Assembly (NCBI GenBank): GCA_037043455.1
Contig: JAWPHD010000141.1
Span: 62,001 to 126,000 of the forward strand
Length of the DNA stretch: 64,000 bases
Source: Cyrtodaria siliqua
Taxonomy: Eukaryota; Mollusca; Bivalvia; Adapedonta; Hiatellidae
Reading direction: 5' to 3'
Position numbers and translations under genes: made by a program. Positions 44,101 through 59,100 of this stretch are shown here, one piece after another (position 1 is the stretch's first letter; each line of letters opens with the position of its first letter). Under the pieces are notes generated by a model. It saw nothing but the letters and a program-made list of their open reading frames with translations. It ran no database searches and had not been told where the DNA came from.

Positions 44101-47100
44101 TTGCTCTGCTTGCATATGTTTACATGATACTCTGGAACTGGCTAGTGTGCTTAGGCGATTTTTAGAAATAGTCTGTTAAAGTCTGTTAAAGATTAACTTA
44201 ATATCCATTACGCCGTCCCGTCTTAATTCCATTAAGCGATGAAAAAGCTTATAGTAGCAGGGTTTTATAATGGATATTTCGAAAATAAAAGATGTTTAAA
44301 GACATTTTTATTGAAAAAATGTGATAACTTATTTAAAATTACCTAGTAAATGTTTTAATTGTACAATATGCAAACATTTCAAGGGCTGTTCCAGGAAAAA
44401 AGGCCTGGGGGGGCAAGAACGACAGTCAAAAAAAAACAAACCCACCCACAGAATTCGAATTATTTTCCACCCCCCACCCACAGAATTTGAATTCGCCAAG
44501 AACCCCCCACCCACAGAATTAGAACTTTTTACAAATTTAGTAAATTTGATAAATTGACCTTCAAATCAATCTTATAATCAGTGCTCCAACTAAGCTTTTT
44601 CCTAGCGGTAACATTGAATATGGACCTGAGGATTGGGTCTATATTCATAAAGAAAACAATCTTGTAGGCCTGGGTCCATATTCATAAAGAAAATCCTGTA
44701 GGCCTGGGTCCATATTCATAAGGAAAACAATCCCGTAGGCCTGGGTCCATATTCATAAAGAAAACAATCTTGTAGGCCTGGGTCCATATTCATAAAGAAA
44801 AGAATCCTGTAGGCCTGGGTCCATATTCATAAAGAAAACAATCTTGTAGGCCTGGGTCCATAGGCCTGGGTCCATATTCATAAAGAAAACAATCCTGTAG
44901 GCCTGGGTCCGTTTTCATAAAGAAAACAATCCTGTAGGCCTGGGTCCATATTCATAAAGAAAACAATCCTGTAGGCCTGGGTCCATATTCATAAAGAAAA
45001 CAATCCTGTAGGCCTGGGTCCATATCCATAAAGAAAACAATCCTGTAGGCCTGGGTCCATATTCATAAAGAAAACAATCTTGTAGGCCTGGGTCCATAGG
45101 CCTGGGTCCATATTCATAAAGCAAACAATCGTGTAGGCCTGGGTCCATACTCATAAAGAAAACAATCCTGTAGGCCTGGGTCCATATTCATAAAGAAAAC
45201 AATCCTGTAGGCCTGTGTCCATATTCATAATGAAAACAATCATGTAGGCCTGGGTCCATATCCATAAAGAAATCAATCCTGTAGGCATGGGTCCATATAC
45301 ATAAAGAAAACAATCTTGTAGGCCTGGGTCCATATTCATAAAGAAAACAATCCTGTAGGCCTGGGTTCATATTCATAAAGAAAACAATCCTGTAGGCCTG
45401 GGTCCATATTCATAAAGAAAACAATCTTGTAGGCCTGGGTCCATATCCATAAAGAAAACAATCTTGTAGGCCTGGGTCCATATTCATAAAGAAAACAATA
45501 CTGTAGACCTGGGTCCATATTCATAAAGAAAACAATCCTGTAGGCCTGTGTCCATATCCATAAAGAAAACAATCCTGTAGGCCTGGGTCCATATCCATAA
45601 AGAAAACAATCCTGTAGGCCTGGGTCCATATTCATAAAGAAAACAATCTTGTAGGCCTGGGTCCATATTCATAAAGAAAACAATCCTGTAGGCCTGGGTT
45701 CATATTCATAAAGAAAACAATCCTGTAGGCCTGGGTCCATATTCATAAAGAAAACAATTGTGTAGCACTGGGTCCATATCCATAAAGAAAACGATCCTGT
45801 AGGCCTGGGTACATATTCATAAAGAAAACAATATTGTAGGCCTGGGTCCATATCCATAAAGAAAACAATCCTGTAGGCCTAGGTCCATATTCATAAAGAA
45901 AACAATCTTGTAGGCCTGGGTCCATATTCATAAAGAAAACAATCCTGTAGGCCTGGGTCCATATTCATAAAGAAAACAATCTTGTAGGCCTGGGTCCATA
46001 TTCATAAAGAAAACAATCCTGTAGGCCTGGGTCCATATTCATAAAGAAACCAATCCTGTAGGCCTCGGTCCATATTCATAAAGAAAACAATCCTGTAGGC
46101 CTGGGTCCATATCCATAAAGAAAACAATCCTGTAGGCCTGGGTCCATATTCATAAAGAAAACAATCTTGTAGGCCTGGGTCCATAGGCCTGGGTCCATAT
46201 TCATAAAGAAAACAATCCTGTAGGCCTGGGTCCATACTCATAAAGAAAACAATCCTGTAGGCCTGGGTCCATATTCATAAAGAAAACAATCCTGTAGGCC
46301 TGGGTCCATATTCATAATGAAAACAATCCTGTAGGCCTGGGTCCATATCCATAAAGAAAACAATCCTGTAGGCCTGGGTCCATATACATAAAGAAAACAA
46401 TCTTGTAGGCCTGGGTCCATATTCATAAAGAAAACAATCCTGTAGGCCTGGGTTCATATTCATAAAGAAAACAATCCTGTAGACCTGGGTCCATATTCAT
46501 AAAGAAAACAATCTTGTAGGCCTGGGTCCATATCCATAAAGAAAACAATCTTGTAGGGCTGGGTCCATATTCATAAAGAAAACAATCCTGTAGACCTGGG
46601 TCCATATTCATAAAGAAAACAATCCTGTAGGCCTGTGTCCATATCCATAAAGAAAACAATCCTGTAGGCCTGGGTCCATATCCATAAAGAAAACAATCCT
46701 GTAGGCCTGGGTCCATATTCATAAAGAAAACAATCTTGTAGGCCTGGGTCCATATTCATAAAGAAAACAATCCTGTAGGCCTGGGTTCATATTCATAAAG
46801 AAAACAATCCTGTAGGCCTGGGTCCATATTTATAAAGAAAACAATCGTGTAGGCCTGGGTCCTATCCATAAAGAAAACGATCCTGTAGGCCTGGGTACAT
46901 ATTCATAAAGAAAACAATATTGTAGGCCTGGGTCCATATCCATAAAGAAAACAATCCTGTAGGCCTGGGTCCATATTCATAAAGAAAACAGTCCTGTTTT
47001 ATTTAATAACAATTGATAAACATTTCTCTGTTATTTGGTTATGCTCAATAATGTGCTTTAATACTGACAGACAGTGTCCTTTTAAAGTTTGTTGTTATAT

Positions 47101-50100
47101 TTTCGTACTTACAAAACATAAAAATATTGAGAAAGTAAGAGTTTAAAAAAAAAAATTTTTTTTTTTTTTTTTAACCCACCCACACCACCAAATATTGGCC
47201 GCGATTTTTCAAAAACGGCCATGCAAAAGACAGCAGCACGGTTGGCTGCCTAATAACTTCCCATCTGGAAAATAACCGATAGTATGAATCAAATTGAGTA
47301 CAATGTAAAATAGTACGAATCTAATTGAGTACGAAGTACGAAATTTCGTAGGAGTTGTCGTTCTTGAATTCATTCTATTTTTAGAAGCAACATCTGCTAA
47401 CATACAAAAATCGATTTTAGCAATTTTACGGGAGTTTTTCACACAATTCCGTGGGGCCGGGAGGAGGGTTAGAATTCCGTGAGATTTCATCTCACGCCGT
47501 GAGGTATCACATGTATGTACACCCTCCAACAACTCAATACGATTTACATTTCACCCCCCACCCACAGAATTCGAATTCTTCTAACCCCCCAACCCACAGA
47601 ATTAGAATTCTTCTGACACCCCCCACCCACAGATTTTGAATTCGTTTTCGTTCCGACCCCCCCAGGCCTTTTTTCCTGGAACAGCCCTAAGCTGAAATTA
47701 AGGTTTTATTTCATACCCCAGCCAAACCCGTTTTCGCTTCTTGGAGAAGCGGTTGGATGGGGTATGAAAGTTAATAATCGGACCACGTAATGCAACTCTT
47801 TATGTCCATTATTCATAAACCAGTCTATAATCCAATCTTGTTCTTTCATATATTTTGTGCAGGTCACAAAATAAATATAGCCATAGGACTCGTACCTTAC
47901 ATAAATCCATGCTGTTAGTAGTAAATGTAGCTATTTTATAAAAATTAATGCAATAATCAACAGAGAATTCTTTTTAAAATTGTAGGTGTTAACATAAGTA
48001 CACCCACAGAAGGTACAACAAGCGGTATCGGGGGCCCGTGTCCCACTGGATTCTACTGTCCCTTGCAGACCGAGGACCCTATCCCGTGCCCGAATGGAAC
48101 TTACAACGACGTGCTGCGCGGGGAGTCATTGACAGACTGTTCCACGTGTTCACTTGGCAACTACTGTGGCTCTACCAATCTGAGTGCAGTGTCGGGGCCA
48201 TGTGACCCAGGATTTTATTGTCTGCTAGGAAACAATGCACCAAACCCTGTTGGTATGTTTTATCTTGTTTTTTGATCTCTAGTCTTGAGAAATAATTTTA
48301 ATTTCTGTATTTTTCTCAAGAATTTGCACCAGTCTAAAAATGTACTTTACACTGGGTACGGGTATTTAATGTTTCATTCTTTTAAATGTGTTTTACATGT
48401 TTCCTTTTAAAACTTTTTTCTAGAATTTCTAATTTCTCTAAAATCTATTTTCATTAGATTGTTACTTTGTATGAGTCATGTATATTTTTATATATACTTC
48501 CGTTCTGTTATTCCCATTTTTTTAAAACTGAAAAATACTAAATGTTTATTTATACAGTTCCATAGGTAATTAACATTTTGAATTAGGTCAAATATATGTA
48601 GACAATGCCAGATTAATGCCAGATTATGGGAAGGTGTAGATACATGTATGTTGAGTTATCTTTTATAAAGGTCAATTTAAGATTTTGCAGTTTAAAAAAC
48701 ATAGCTGTAGAGTTTTCACACATTTTGAGGATTCATCGCACATTCTAAATTTGAGGGTTCAGTGCAACATGGTTGTATCTTCTGATTTATTTATATTTAT
48801 TACATTTCTGTGGGTGAAAGATTTGGATTTCTCAGTGAAAGACTATTCATAATCGCTAAATATTTATAACTCCGAACACAAAAATAACTAACTGTGACGT
48901 TGAATTATGACATCAATAAAGTGTTTCTGATGTCGACGTTATCCGTCGATAACGTTCAATACAGCGAATAATTTGGGTTAAAATTATACATAAACCGATT
49001 TAAAAAGCAAAAAATGTATTATTTAACTTCTGGATTCGATTATAGGGAAATAATCCTTCACTCAATGGTAGTCGTGTTTTGTTTTTTCACTCGCTCGCAT
49101 ACGCTCGTTCATGTTCATGAAATGAACAACTCGTCTACCATCTCCTGAAGGATTTCCCTATAATCTATCCCAGCTGTTAAATAATCTCTGTATAGTTAAG
49201 CAGTTGTTGCACTGAACCCACTAATTCTCTGCACGCGAGACAGTGAAATAGATAGTAGAAATAAAGAAAAAATGTGGATTGAAATATAATTGAGGGTTCA
49301 AGGCAACACTGTTGTAGCTAGATTTAAATAAAGAAGATGTAACTGTGTTACGTTAAAGTCTCGTAAAATGTTATTTAGTCACTCATCAACACGTTGTGTT
49401 CGTTTATTAGAGCCGCACAAGAAACAGGGTGTTGATAAATAGGAATATCGGAACTATCAAATAGATTCTTATGGTTAATTAACCCTTAACCCCCTACATA
49501 TATATAATGGACTGTTCTTTCTTTGAATTAAGACCATTCCATTTATGTGACAAAGGAGTTACTCACAGACTGATCTGGGTTTACAATGGACGCAAAGGCT
49601 ACTGCTTAGTGGGTTAAAGAGGCACTACCTATATCTACGCGATTTTTAATGTAAAATATTAAATACTCAATATTACTGCATTTATATGTATGCAAAGCTA
49701 TTTTATGAGTATTCTAAGAAGCAACAAGGTTCGTATTCCAGTTCTGTAAATTATAAGTTATGATCAAAACAATATCTTGAATAAAATGCTGCCCAGCCGT
49801 TTATTCCTGCCTGAGAACTACGAGTTTTTACGCTTTTATCGGACATGCGCAATGCCATTCAGTTGAACGAAAACAAACTAGTCTGGGCAGTTCCGATAGT
49901 AAACGAATCGATCGGAACTCGTCGCCAATCCGACGAGGCAGTTCCGATTGTAAACGAATAAGATCGGAAAATCTCCGTAATCGGCTTGTCTAAAACAATT
50001 ACGAATACAATTTCAAAAATCCGATCTTTTCTATCCTGTTTTTCCCCAGCAAAATGCATATTACATGGGGTGAAATTATTGCCGTTTACCTTTTTCATAG

Positions 50101-53100
50101 TCCACTTTACTATTAAGTAAAGTTTATATCAATTGGTTGACAAAAAGATATAGGTAGAGCATCTTTAAGGGTTAACACCAACCCCTCTCAATTTTATAGA
50201 CGCACAAAAATCAGGGGTTCGATGTGAAAGGGAAGCACCGTCTTTCAGACAAATATTTTTAATAAGAATAAAATAGTTTTGTCTTGTTGGACTGTTACTG
50301 TAGTAGTTGTAGTTATTAAGTTGTATATTTTTTGTGTTACCATTTAAAAAAAAAAGTAAACATATTGGCTAGTTAGCAAGTAGTTTTAGATAAAGTATCA
50401 GATCTATTGTTACCAAGGCTATATGGAAGCCTATTATAGAGCTCTTGGAGCAGGGATAAAAAGCTAATTTATATACTGTTTCCAAGATGGTGGAAAAATA
50501 ACCAACCTTTACAAAATGAAATATATACATCACTTAATACTTCCTGTTGCAAAAAAAAAGTTGTCTAGAGATAATTTCTAGTGAACATCACTTTTCAAGG
50601 AAGCAAAGCTACTGTACACCATCCAATATTCTCAATAGAAAATAGCTCCGTCACTATCTGAAAATACTGTACACCGACTGTAGTTGTATCTTGTACTCTC
50701 TTTTATCATTATCATTCTCCTAAGGCAAGTTATTATTGGTAATATAACAATGGAGAAATAATGCAAATATAAGAATTGATCTGAAAATTTTCAGTTTGTA
50801 TGCAGTTTTGACAACTCGTTGTGAATTTCAAAGTTACCATATAGGGATCTGCCATTCGCTACCTACATTCAAAACCGCATAAATACTGAAATCTTTTCAA
50901 TCAGATGTCATTGTGAAGATTGTTTGTTTCATGATCAGACTTTTTTGCAGGTGGAAATAATAGCACAGGTTGGTCCAAACTGGAACTTTAGTTTGTACAT
51001 GTATATAAATATTGCATATATAGTGGAATAGTGCGCTTTAACTGCTTACAGTGACATATGCAATGCAAACATGTATGTAACAATCAGTGTTTAAGAAAAT
51101 GGTCACTTCTTGTGCTTGGTAACAGTTATGTACATTTGGGGTCTTTTGGGCCACAGTCAATGTCTGGTTTGGGTCGCTGTTTATGTTCATTTTGGGTCAC
51201 AGCCAATGTACATTTGGGTTGCCCCTTATGTTCATATTGGGTCACAGCCAATGTACATTTGGGTTGCCCCTTATGTTCATATTGGGTCACAGCCAATGTA
51301 CATTTGGGTTGCCCGTTATGTTCATATTGGGTCACAGCCAATGTACATTTGGGTTGTGCCTTATGCTCACTCTGGATCACAGCAAGTGTACATTTGGGTC
51401 ACGCCTTATGTTCATTTTGGGTCACAGCCAATGTACATTTGGGTTGCTCCTTGTGTTCATATTGGGTCACAGCCAATGTAGATTTGGGTCATTCCTTATG
51501 TTCATATTGGTACCAATGTACAATTGGGTCACTCCTTATGTTCATATTGGGTACCCATGTACATTTGGGTTGCTCCTTATGTTCATATTGGGTATCAATG
51601 TACATTTGGGTCACTCCTTATGTTCATATTGGGTACCAATGTACATTTGTGTCACTCCTTATGTTCATATTGGGTCACAGCCAATGTATATTTGGGTCAC
51701 TCCTTATGTTCATATTGGGTCACAGTGTAGATTTGCGTCACTCCTTATGTTCATACTGGGTCACAGTCAATGTACATTTGGGTCACTCCTTATGTTCATA
51801 TTGGGTCACAGTGTAGATTTGGGTCACTCCTTATGTTCATATTGGGTCACAGCCAATGTACATTTGGGTCACTCCTTATGTTCATATTGGGTCACAGTGT
51901 AGATTTGCTTCACTCATTATGTTCATATTGGGTCAAAGTGTAGATTTGGATCACTCCTTATGTTCATATTGGGTCACAGTGTAGATTTGGGTCACTCCTT
52001 ATGTTCATATTGGGTCACAGTCAATGTACATTTGGGTCACTCCTTATGTTCATATTGGGTCACAGTGTAGATTTGGGTCACTTCTTATGTTCATATTGGG
52101 TCACAGCCAATGTACATTTGGGTCACTCCTTATGTTCATATTGGGTCACAGCTTCATATTGGGTCACAGCCAATGTACACTTGGGTCACTCCTTATGTTC
52201 ATATTGGGTCACACCCAATGTACATTTGGGTCACTCCTTATGTTCATATTGGGTCACAGTGTAGATTTGGGTCGCTGCTTATGTTAATTTTTGGTCATAG
52301 TCATGTACATTTAGGGTCAAAAATTTCTTTTATTTAGGGGTTCACATATTATTTACCAACGTACCTCTGATGTATACTTATTTGGGGTAACATCATAACT
52401 GTGTACATTTGAGGATCTTGCTTTATGTTTTTTTGAGGTCTAAGCTTACAGACATTTAACCTAAAACTTATGGTTTATTTGGGGTCACACTTTATGTATA
52501 TTTGGGGTTACAGCTCATCTTCTTTTGATGTTGTTGCCTATATACATTTGCGGTCAGCTCTGCATGTTTAAGGGTCCTACAGATAGCTTAGAAATTAGAG
52601 GCCATAAATGCATTAGGATGTAATAGCTGCTTATGCACATTTTGAGGTCAGAACTTGTTTTATTATAGGCCAAAAGCTTGTACATTTCCATTAAGGATAA
52701 AAACTTACCGTCTTGTTTCTAATTAGCGCTCCCCCTCTAATTAGCACCCCCCCCCCCCCCCCCCCCCCCCCCCCACCCACTAACTTTTAAAAAACCCACC
52801 TTACTTTGAGGTGTAAAAGTGGTTAATATCCAAGAAAAGTGGTTTTTTCAGTAACACAACATTTTTAGCATTACCGGTATATAAAATTAAAATGTGTACT
52901 GGCTTACGAAAAGCTTTCTAATAAGCGTCCCCCTTTCAGAAAATGTCACGCCCCCAGGGGCGCTAATTAGAAACAGTACGGTATGCCTAATTTTGGGTCC
53001 ACACATGTTACTTGAAATCCCCAGCTTATGAACACCAGTAGGTCACAGATTAATATGCACTTTTAGGATTCACAGCTTTTATTCATTAGAGGGCCATAGA

Positions 53101-56100
53101 TTGCATGTACACACTAAATATATGTTTGCTGTCACAGCTTATGTACATTAGGGTCTAATGGAAAACATGAAACTGAAAAGAAAAAAAACGTAAAGAGTAT
53201 TAATGAAACTTAAAGGATTAATTGAACAGTGTAAGTATAAGTATGTTCGAATTCAAAAACATAAATGAACATAGAATATTTCTGTAAATATTTGTAGTTG
53301 AACAATAGTGACAGTTTCTGTAATACATATATCATTTGATGACATTCAATGTATGGCATTTATATTTATCTGAAGGACTTATTTTAAAAGACTGATTATT
53401 TAGAAATCGACAGCCGACAGACTGATTATAACGTCCATCTCTCAAAACCAAACAGTGTTTCTGTGTGGCCTTATCCATGGTAAATCCTTTAATTATGATT
53501 TATTAAAACGCCAACATTAGTTTATGCTGTTTTTGTTTGTTTATCGGTGTTTAAATAATGTTGGAACAGTTTTACGGAAATGTTGTGATGACACGTAAAA
53601 ATTGTCTAAGCTGGTTTGGATTGGAATTCAACAGTAAACATGTGAGCTTCGCAGCATTTTGATGTATAAAAAGAATGCCCAAACCGTGTTATATAAAGGT
53701 AGAAGATAAGGATATCCACATTTTAGATGAGCGCTGGAAAATCTGATTCTAACGCACTTGACAAAAATCCCGCAATCCGATTGGTTGACGTTCAAACATT
53801 TGCAGCTATTAAAAAGTGCATAACCCGTCGCAAATCCAGTCATGTGCGTTAAACCGTCAAAAATGTGACGTCATTTAGAAAAACGTTTGCGGGAAAAACT
53901 GTCAAAAACACTGAAATGCGTTAGAGATGTGTTCACCCGTATTGAAATGACTTACTAATGCGACGCCATTAAAATTTACAACCGTTAAACGAATGATATA
54001 CCATCGTAAAATTAAAAACTTCAATACAGTTAACCCTGTATTTAGATAAAAGTCACTGCATCAACAATTATGTTGATAATATAACAAGTATTGTGTAAAT
54101 AAACTTAAAACACAGCGTTGACAGTTGGCAACGTCAACACACAAAATGGCAAGAGTATGCAACAAAAGGGTCAAAATGTCATGATTGCCTGAATGTGAGT
54201 TTGATAACTGCAAATATCAGCTGATGAAAACAAACATTTCCTGATTCATGTTTCAATATGTGTGACTGCGTAGAAATGAGACAGGTATCATTATATATGT
54301 GTGTGACTGCGTAGAAATGAGACGGGTATTTATATTTGTGTGACTGCGTAGAAATGAGACAGGTATCATTATATATGTGTGTGACTGCGTAGAAATGAGA
54401 CGGGTATTTATATATGTGTGACTGCGTAGAAATGAGACAGGTATCATTATATAAGAGTGTGACTGCGTAGAAATGAGACGGGTATTTATATATGTGTGAC
54501 TGCGTAGAAATGAGACAGGTATCATTATATATGTGTGTGACTGCGTAGAAATGAGACAGGTATCATTATATATGTGTGTGACTGCGTAGAAATGAGACGG
54601 GTATTTATATATATATGTGTGACTGCGAAGAAATAAGACGGGTATTTATATATGTGTGACTGCGTAGAAATGACACGGGTATTTATATATATGTGTGTGA
54701 CTGCATAGAAATGAGACGTTATTTATATATATATGTGTGACTGCGTAGAAATGAGATGGGTATTTATATATGTGTGACTGCGTAGAAATGACACGGGTAT
54801 TTATATATATATGTGTGACTGCGTAGAAATGAGACGGGTATTTATATTATTTATATAATATGTGTGGCTGCGTAGAAATAAGACAAGTATTTATATGTTT
54901 GACTGCATTATTAGAAATGAGACGAGTATTTATAGATGTGTTACTGCTTTGTAGCATCAGTAGTAGCATCAAATTCATCAGACAACAATACAGGTTGGTT
55001 ACTGGTCAATTAACCCATTTGATGTTTCTTTAAATTTGCATAATGTATGTGCCTAATGCTTTATAAAAACAGCTTAATTTTTTTTAATATTTCAACATTG
55101 CATAAAAATGAACATCATAAACCAGATTTTCCTTTATGACCGCCGGGACGCTTTTTCCAAAAGTGGGGCTTTTATTTATTGACCAAAATTAGCGATATTT
55201 AGTATTTTGGCAGATTACAATTCTTTTACTGTAACCTATTTAGCTGATTTCGGTCCTAATTTCTTTTCCTTTTTAAAAATCGGGGTTATGGTTGTGTTGG
55301 TTTTGATGGGGGATGGGGCAATTAGATTGGGAATGACAGTAAGAGAGAATAGAGTAGATGATGTTCAAAATACAAATTAGCTAGCAATTTTCATAACATA
55401 TTGATGTGAATTGATTGTCGAGATTTGTTTTTAATGAAAACAATAAGATTTTAGGAGTATTATGGGTAATGGAGTATGTTTTTTTTTCTAGCAATGGAAA
55501 ATTGCATCAGTATCAAACAAATCCTTTTATTGCGATTGCTCAGCTTCTGTTCTGTAACACTTTAAACTGTTGCTTGTTTTCTTTTACTCACATACTGACT
55601 AGTATTTTGTTTTTTGTCTAACCTTGTTGCTCTTTATAAAGTTTTAATTTACTTTTTTTAAAACAAATTAAATAATTATATTATTTGATATGTATTGTGT
55701 TTCAGCTGTTAAAAAACAATATTAAAGAAAATGTAATTTCTATTATTGCCTCACTTTGATGTTAGCCAGATTGTGTCACAAATCCAGGATTATAGTTTGG
55801 TGATTTCCGTCTGTCCATCTACACTTTGACGTTTTGGTTAAAGTTTTTGGTTAAAGTTTTTTTTTTTCCTCATTTCTCAAAAACGAATTGTCAGAAAGCT
55901 TTGTAACTTGACACACATGTTCATTGCCATTAAACAATGTTACATGCCAAGAACCATAACTCTACCATGTATTTTTTACTTGAATTATCCCCCCTTTTAA
56001 CTTAGATTTATCAGTTAAAATGTTGAATTCGCAATCCGGCGTTCGCACCACTGTTATAATATTAATGACGTTTTTGCAGAGTTAAGACCTTTAGTAAGTT

Positions 56101-59100
56101 AAATAATATTAAATCGCATTTCATAAAAAGATAATCACGTTTTCTCGTAGTCACTTTTGCCATACATGCCAAATTTTCCAGCATCACACCAGGGAGATCA
56201 TGCAAGGAGATTTGGTCCAAATCAGGGAGATTTAGGATTGCCATGAAACCATCGCATATTTTCAAATATTGAATAGAAATGTTGACAACTGTTACATTAT
56301 TTCTAATTTTGTATTTCATATCTATATATATATCTTCCAAAAAAAAAAAATTTGCTTTTACACCGATTTTCCAATCCGAACTGCTTTCCGCATTTTGAGA
56401 GCTGCGTTTTAAACCTGTCTTCTGAAACCCGTCAAATTAAATGGGGGAAAAATGGTGTTTGTTATCATTAAAGCAGTAAAGGGTGTTGCAATTATGAAAG
56501 ACTGGTTTAGTTGTAATATTGCGGAGGGTATAACATTGTTACTAGACGATTTACCAAATGCATTGATCAGAAAGTCCTGATTTCGGCAAAATCCTTTTCA
56601 GCTTACCCGGCCATATATCAATAAATCTCATCCTGTGCCGCGAGACGCTAGCTGCAAATTCATTGGTTGGTTGCATGATCGTAACACCGCCTTGATCAGT
56701 TTGACACGCGACAACTGTGAACTCATTGTTTGACATTTGTAAACACATGCTGTGTATTACAAATTACAGGCTATTAACCATACTCAGCAAATAATTGATT
56801 TCCGGGAGATTTTGAATGGCATCCGTGTGATCAGTAGATCAATGGCAAATCTGGTAGTCTACCGGAGAATGCGGGAGGATTGGCATGTATGCTTTTGCGC
56901 AACGTCACTGATAATTATTAGTATTATATAATAGCCCAATAATCTTTCCCCCATATTCTTTTTTCAAAACACCCTGTTACAAGAAATAGCTGTTTGTATG
57001 GAAAAGTTGCTGCATCAAATTTGGAAACATAAGCATTTATTTTCATTTCAAGTGCTTAATTTGTGTATTTTCATATGTTTGTGGCACAATCTTGTTTTGT
57101 TGAAAGGAATAACATGATTACAAACTCAGTATATCCACCAGTTTGAACAGATCTTTTTATTATGTGTACCATTTATAAAATTAATAATTAAGGAAATAAT
57201 AAGTGTTATCTACCCTACATAATTACAGCTTATGGCAATATTTACTATAAGGTGAAAATGGGTGTCTTAAGTAACATGATATTATGTTGTAATATATATT
57301 AATATTAAAAACCGTAATATTTCAGGTGACGCACCGGACACAGGCGGACCATGTACGATTAGCCATTACTGCCCGTCCGGCACATCATCTCCCATACCTT
57401 GTAACGCCGGAACATACAATAACATTACCCAGCAGGCGGAATGTTTCACGTGCCCGGCTGGATTTTACTGTCCGTCAAACAGTACAACTTACGAAAATTA
57501 CCCATGTCCAGTCGGTCACTACTGTCCCAACGGCACCGAGAGCGCTTACCAATATCCATGTCCGAAGGGGTCGTATCGAGCCACGACCTTGGGAATGGCA
57601 GTTACGGACTGTGCGCCATGTCCGTGTGGAAAGCACTGTAATGATATTGGTCTGTATGCGACGTCTGGAGATTGCGACCCAGGTATAAATAATGACCGAG
57701 ATATTCCAAATCTAGTTATTGATTGTTTACAGTAAAACTTTGTCTTTAATATTTTGACCTGTATTTAGAGACCACTTCTGGAAATGTTAATTCCAGTACT
57801 GAAAAGGTCACCTGTCTTTAAAGGTTACTATTATTTCTTTCCAGTCCTGGGCAGCTTTTCAACATATTTTAGATTGTATTGTGTGGGGCGCAGACACAAC
57901 TTGACTAGTACCAAATAAGTTTTATTTCAGTGAAACGGACATTTTTAATGGTATATAAAAATAACTAATTTTCCGGTTGAGAAATTAAAAATCACATGTT
58001 AGAGTTGTCTTTTTATAGGGTATTTTCATTGCAAAAATAATTAGTTTTTTTGTGTTTTTTTAAGAATGTTTAAATTTGTTGGATACATCTAAATAAAGAC
58101 AACTTGAAAATTATATCGCGAGCTATTAAAGCTATAGAGGATCTTACGTGAGAACTCACTGATTATTGAATTTATTAAACGAGTTGGCAAAATGATATAA
58201 TGCGAGGCTCTTGCCGAAAGTTTTGTGATAAAACTAGTTATTGAGATTTGTTACATTTCTGCTGTCCCAGCAAAAAGGAGTTTACCTGGGAAAATTAAGC
58301 CCTAGACAAAATGTGTTTTGGTTGTAAAATGTTTGTAAGTTGATTTTCTAAAGTAAACTATTTTTATTTATCACTTAAAAATTCTAGTTGCAATCGCATA
58401 TATTTTATTTCTGTATTATCAAAATTGTTCATGTTAATCATGTTAATACTAAAAGTTACTTCTATATTTCTATCCTTTTTCATTTTACATGTTTTTCGTT
58501 CGAAATAATTGCACTTGAAACTTAGCAAAAATTGAGAAAATGTGGCAAATTCAAATAGTTAGGTTGTGTAAAAAGTACGCCATTTTTTCTATTCTTATTA
58601 CTTATGTGTTTTCTAACTTTGTACACTATTGACAACAGGCTACTTCTGCCTGGGGAGTGCCCAATCAGCCACGCCCACCGACGGCACAACTGGAGACATG
58701 TGCTCCATTGGCCACCTCTGTCCCCTTGGCTCGTGTAACGTGACAGCCTGCACGGAGGGAAGCTACTGTGCATCTACAGGTCAGTGAAACTGTCAATTTA
58801 TTTGAACATTGGCTTTTCATCGATAGGTCAATTTTTGAAAACTGCAAAACATATTAATTAAATTCTTGTCCTAAAAGCCCATTATTTCGCTTTGCATTAG
58901 CTGACCTCTCATCACATGTTGGTCTGTAATTGTGTAGTTTCTGTATAAAGTCATTACACAGCCTTTTCATCTATATTAAAAAAGTCACATCTGGTAGGAT
59001 TTTCCCCGGGCCATTTAGGCATATTGGCATCACTACTTAATTGCAAACACGTGCAGACATTGCAACTCAACACGTTAACTTCTTGAAATTTAATTGAAGC

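Larger units (their letters stand above)
44382..47688. mobile_element. 3.3-kb inverted-repeat element carrying a 37-bp array and a nested transposon end
   Basis: The left end AGGGCTGTTCCAGGAAAAAA and right end TTTTTTCCTGGAACAGCCCT are inverted repeats that continue through GGCCTGGGGGGG. Next to both ends are copies of cccacccacagaattcgaat, also in mirror arrangement. The interior contains the 37-bp array and, at 47400-47516, the right end of a CATACATG-type element. Confidence 0.78.

Noticed and set aside
44915..46759. Numerous 62-99-codon minus-strand frames with MNMDPGLQDCFLYEYGPRP repeats
   Set aside because: They come from the 37-bp array (three units = 111 bp) and repeat at the 1,087-bp higher-order period.
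47209..47532. 107-codon minus-strand frame as an independent gene
   Set aside because: It overlaps a nested transposon end that is also found at 22670-22774; at most it is a transposon remnant.
51058..51902. Long open frames of 252 and 239 codons on the + strand
   Set aside because: They run through a 45-bp array whose length is a multiple of three; the translated repeats reflect DNA periodicity, with overlapping frames equally open on both strands.
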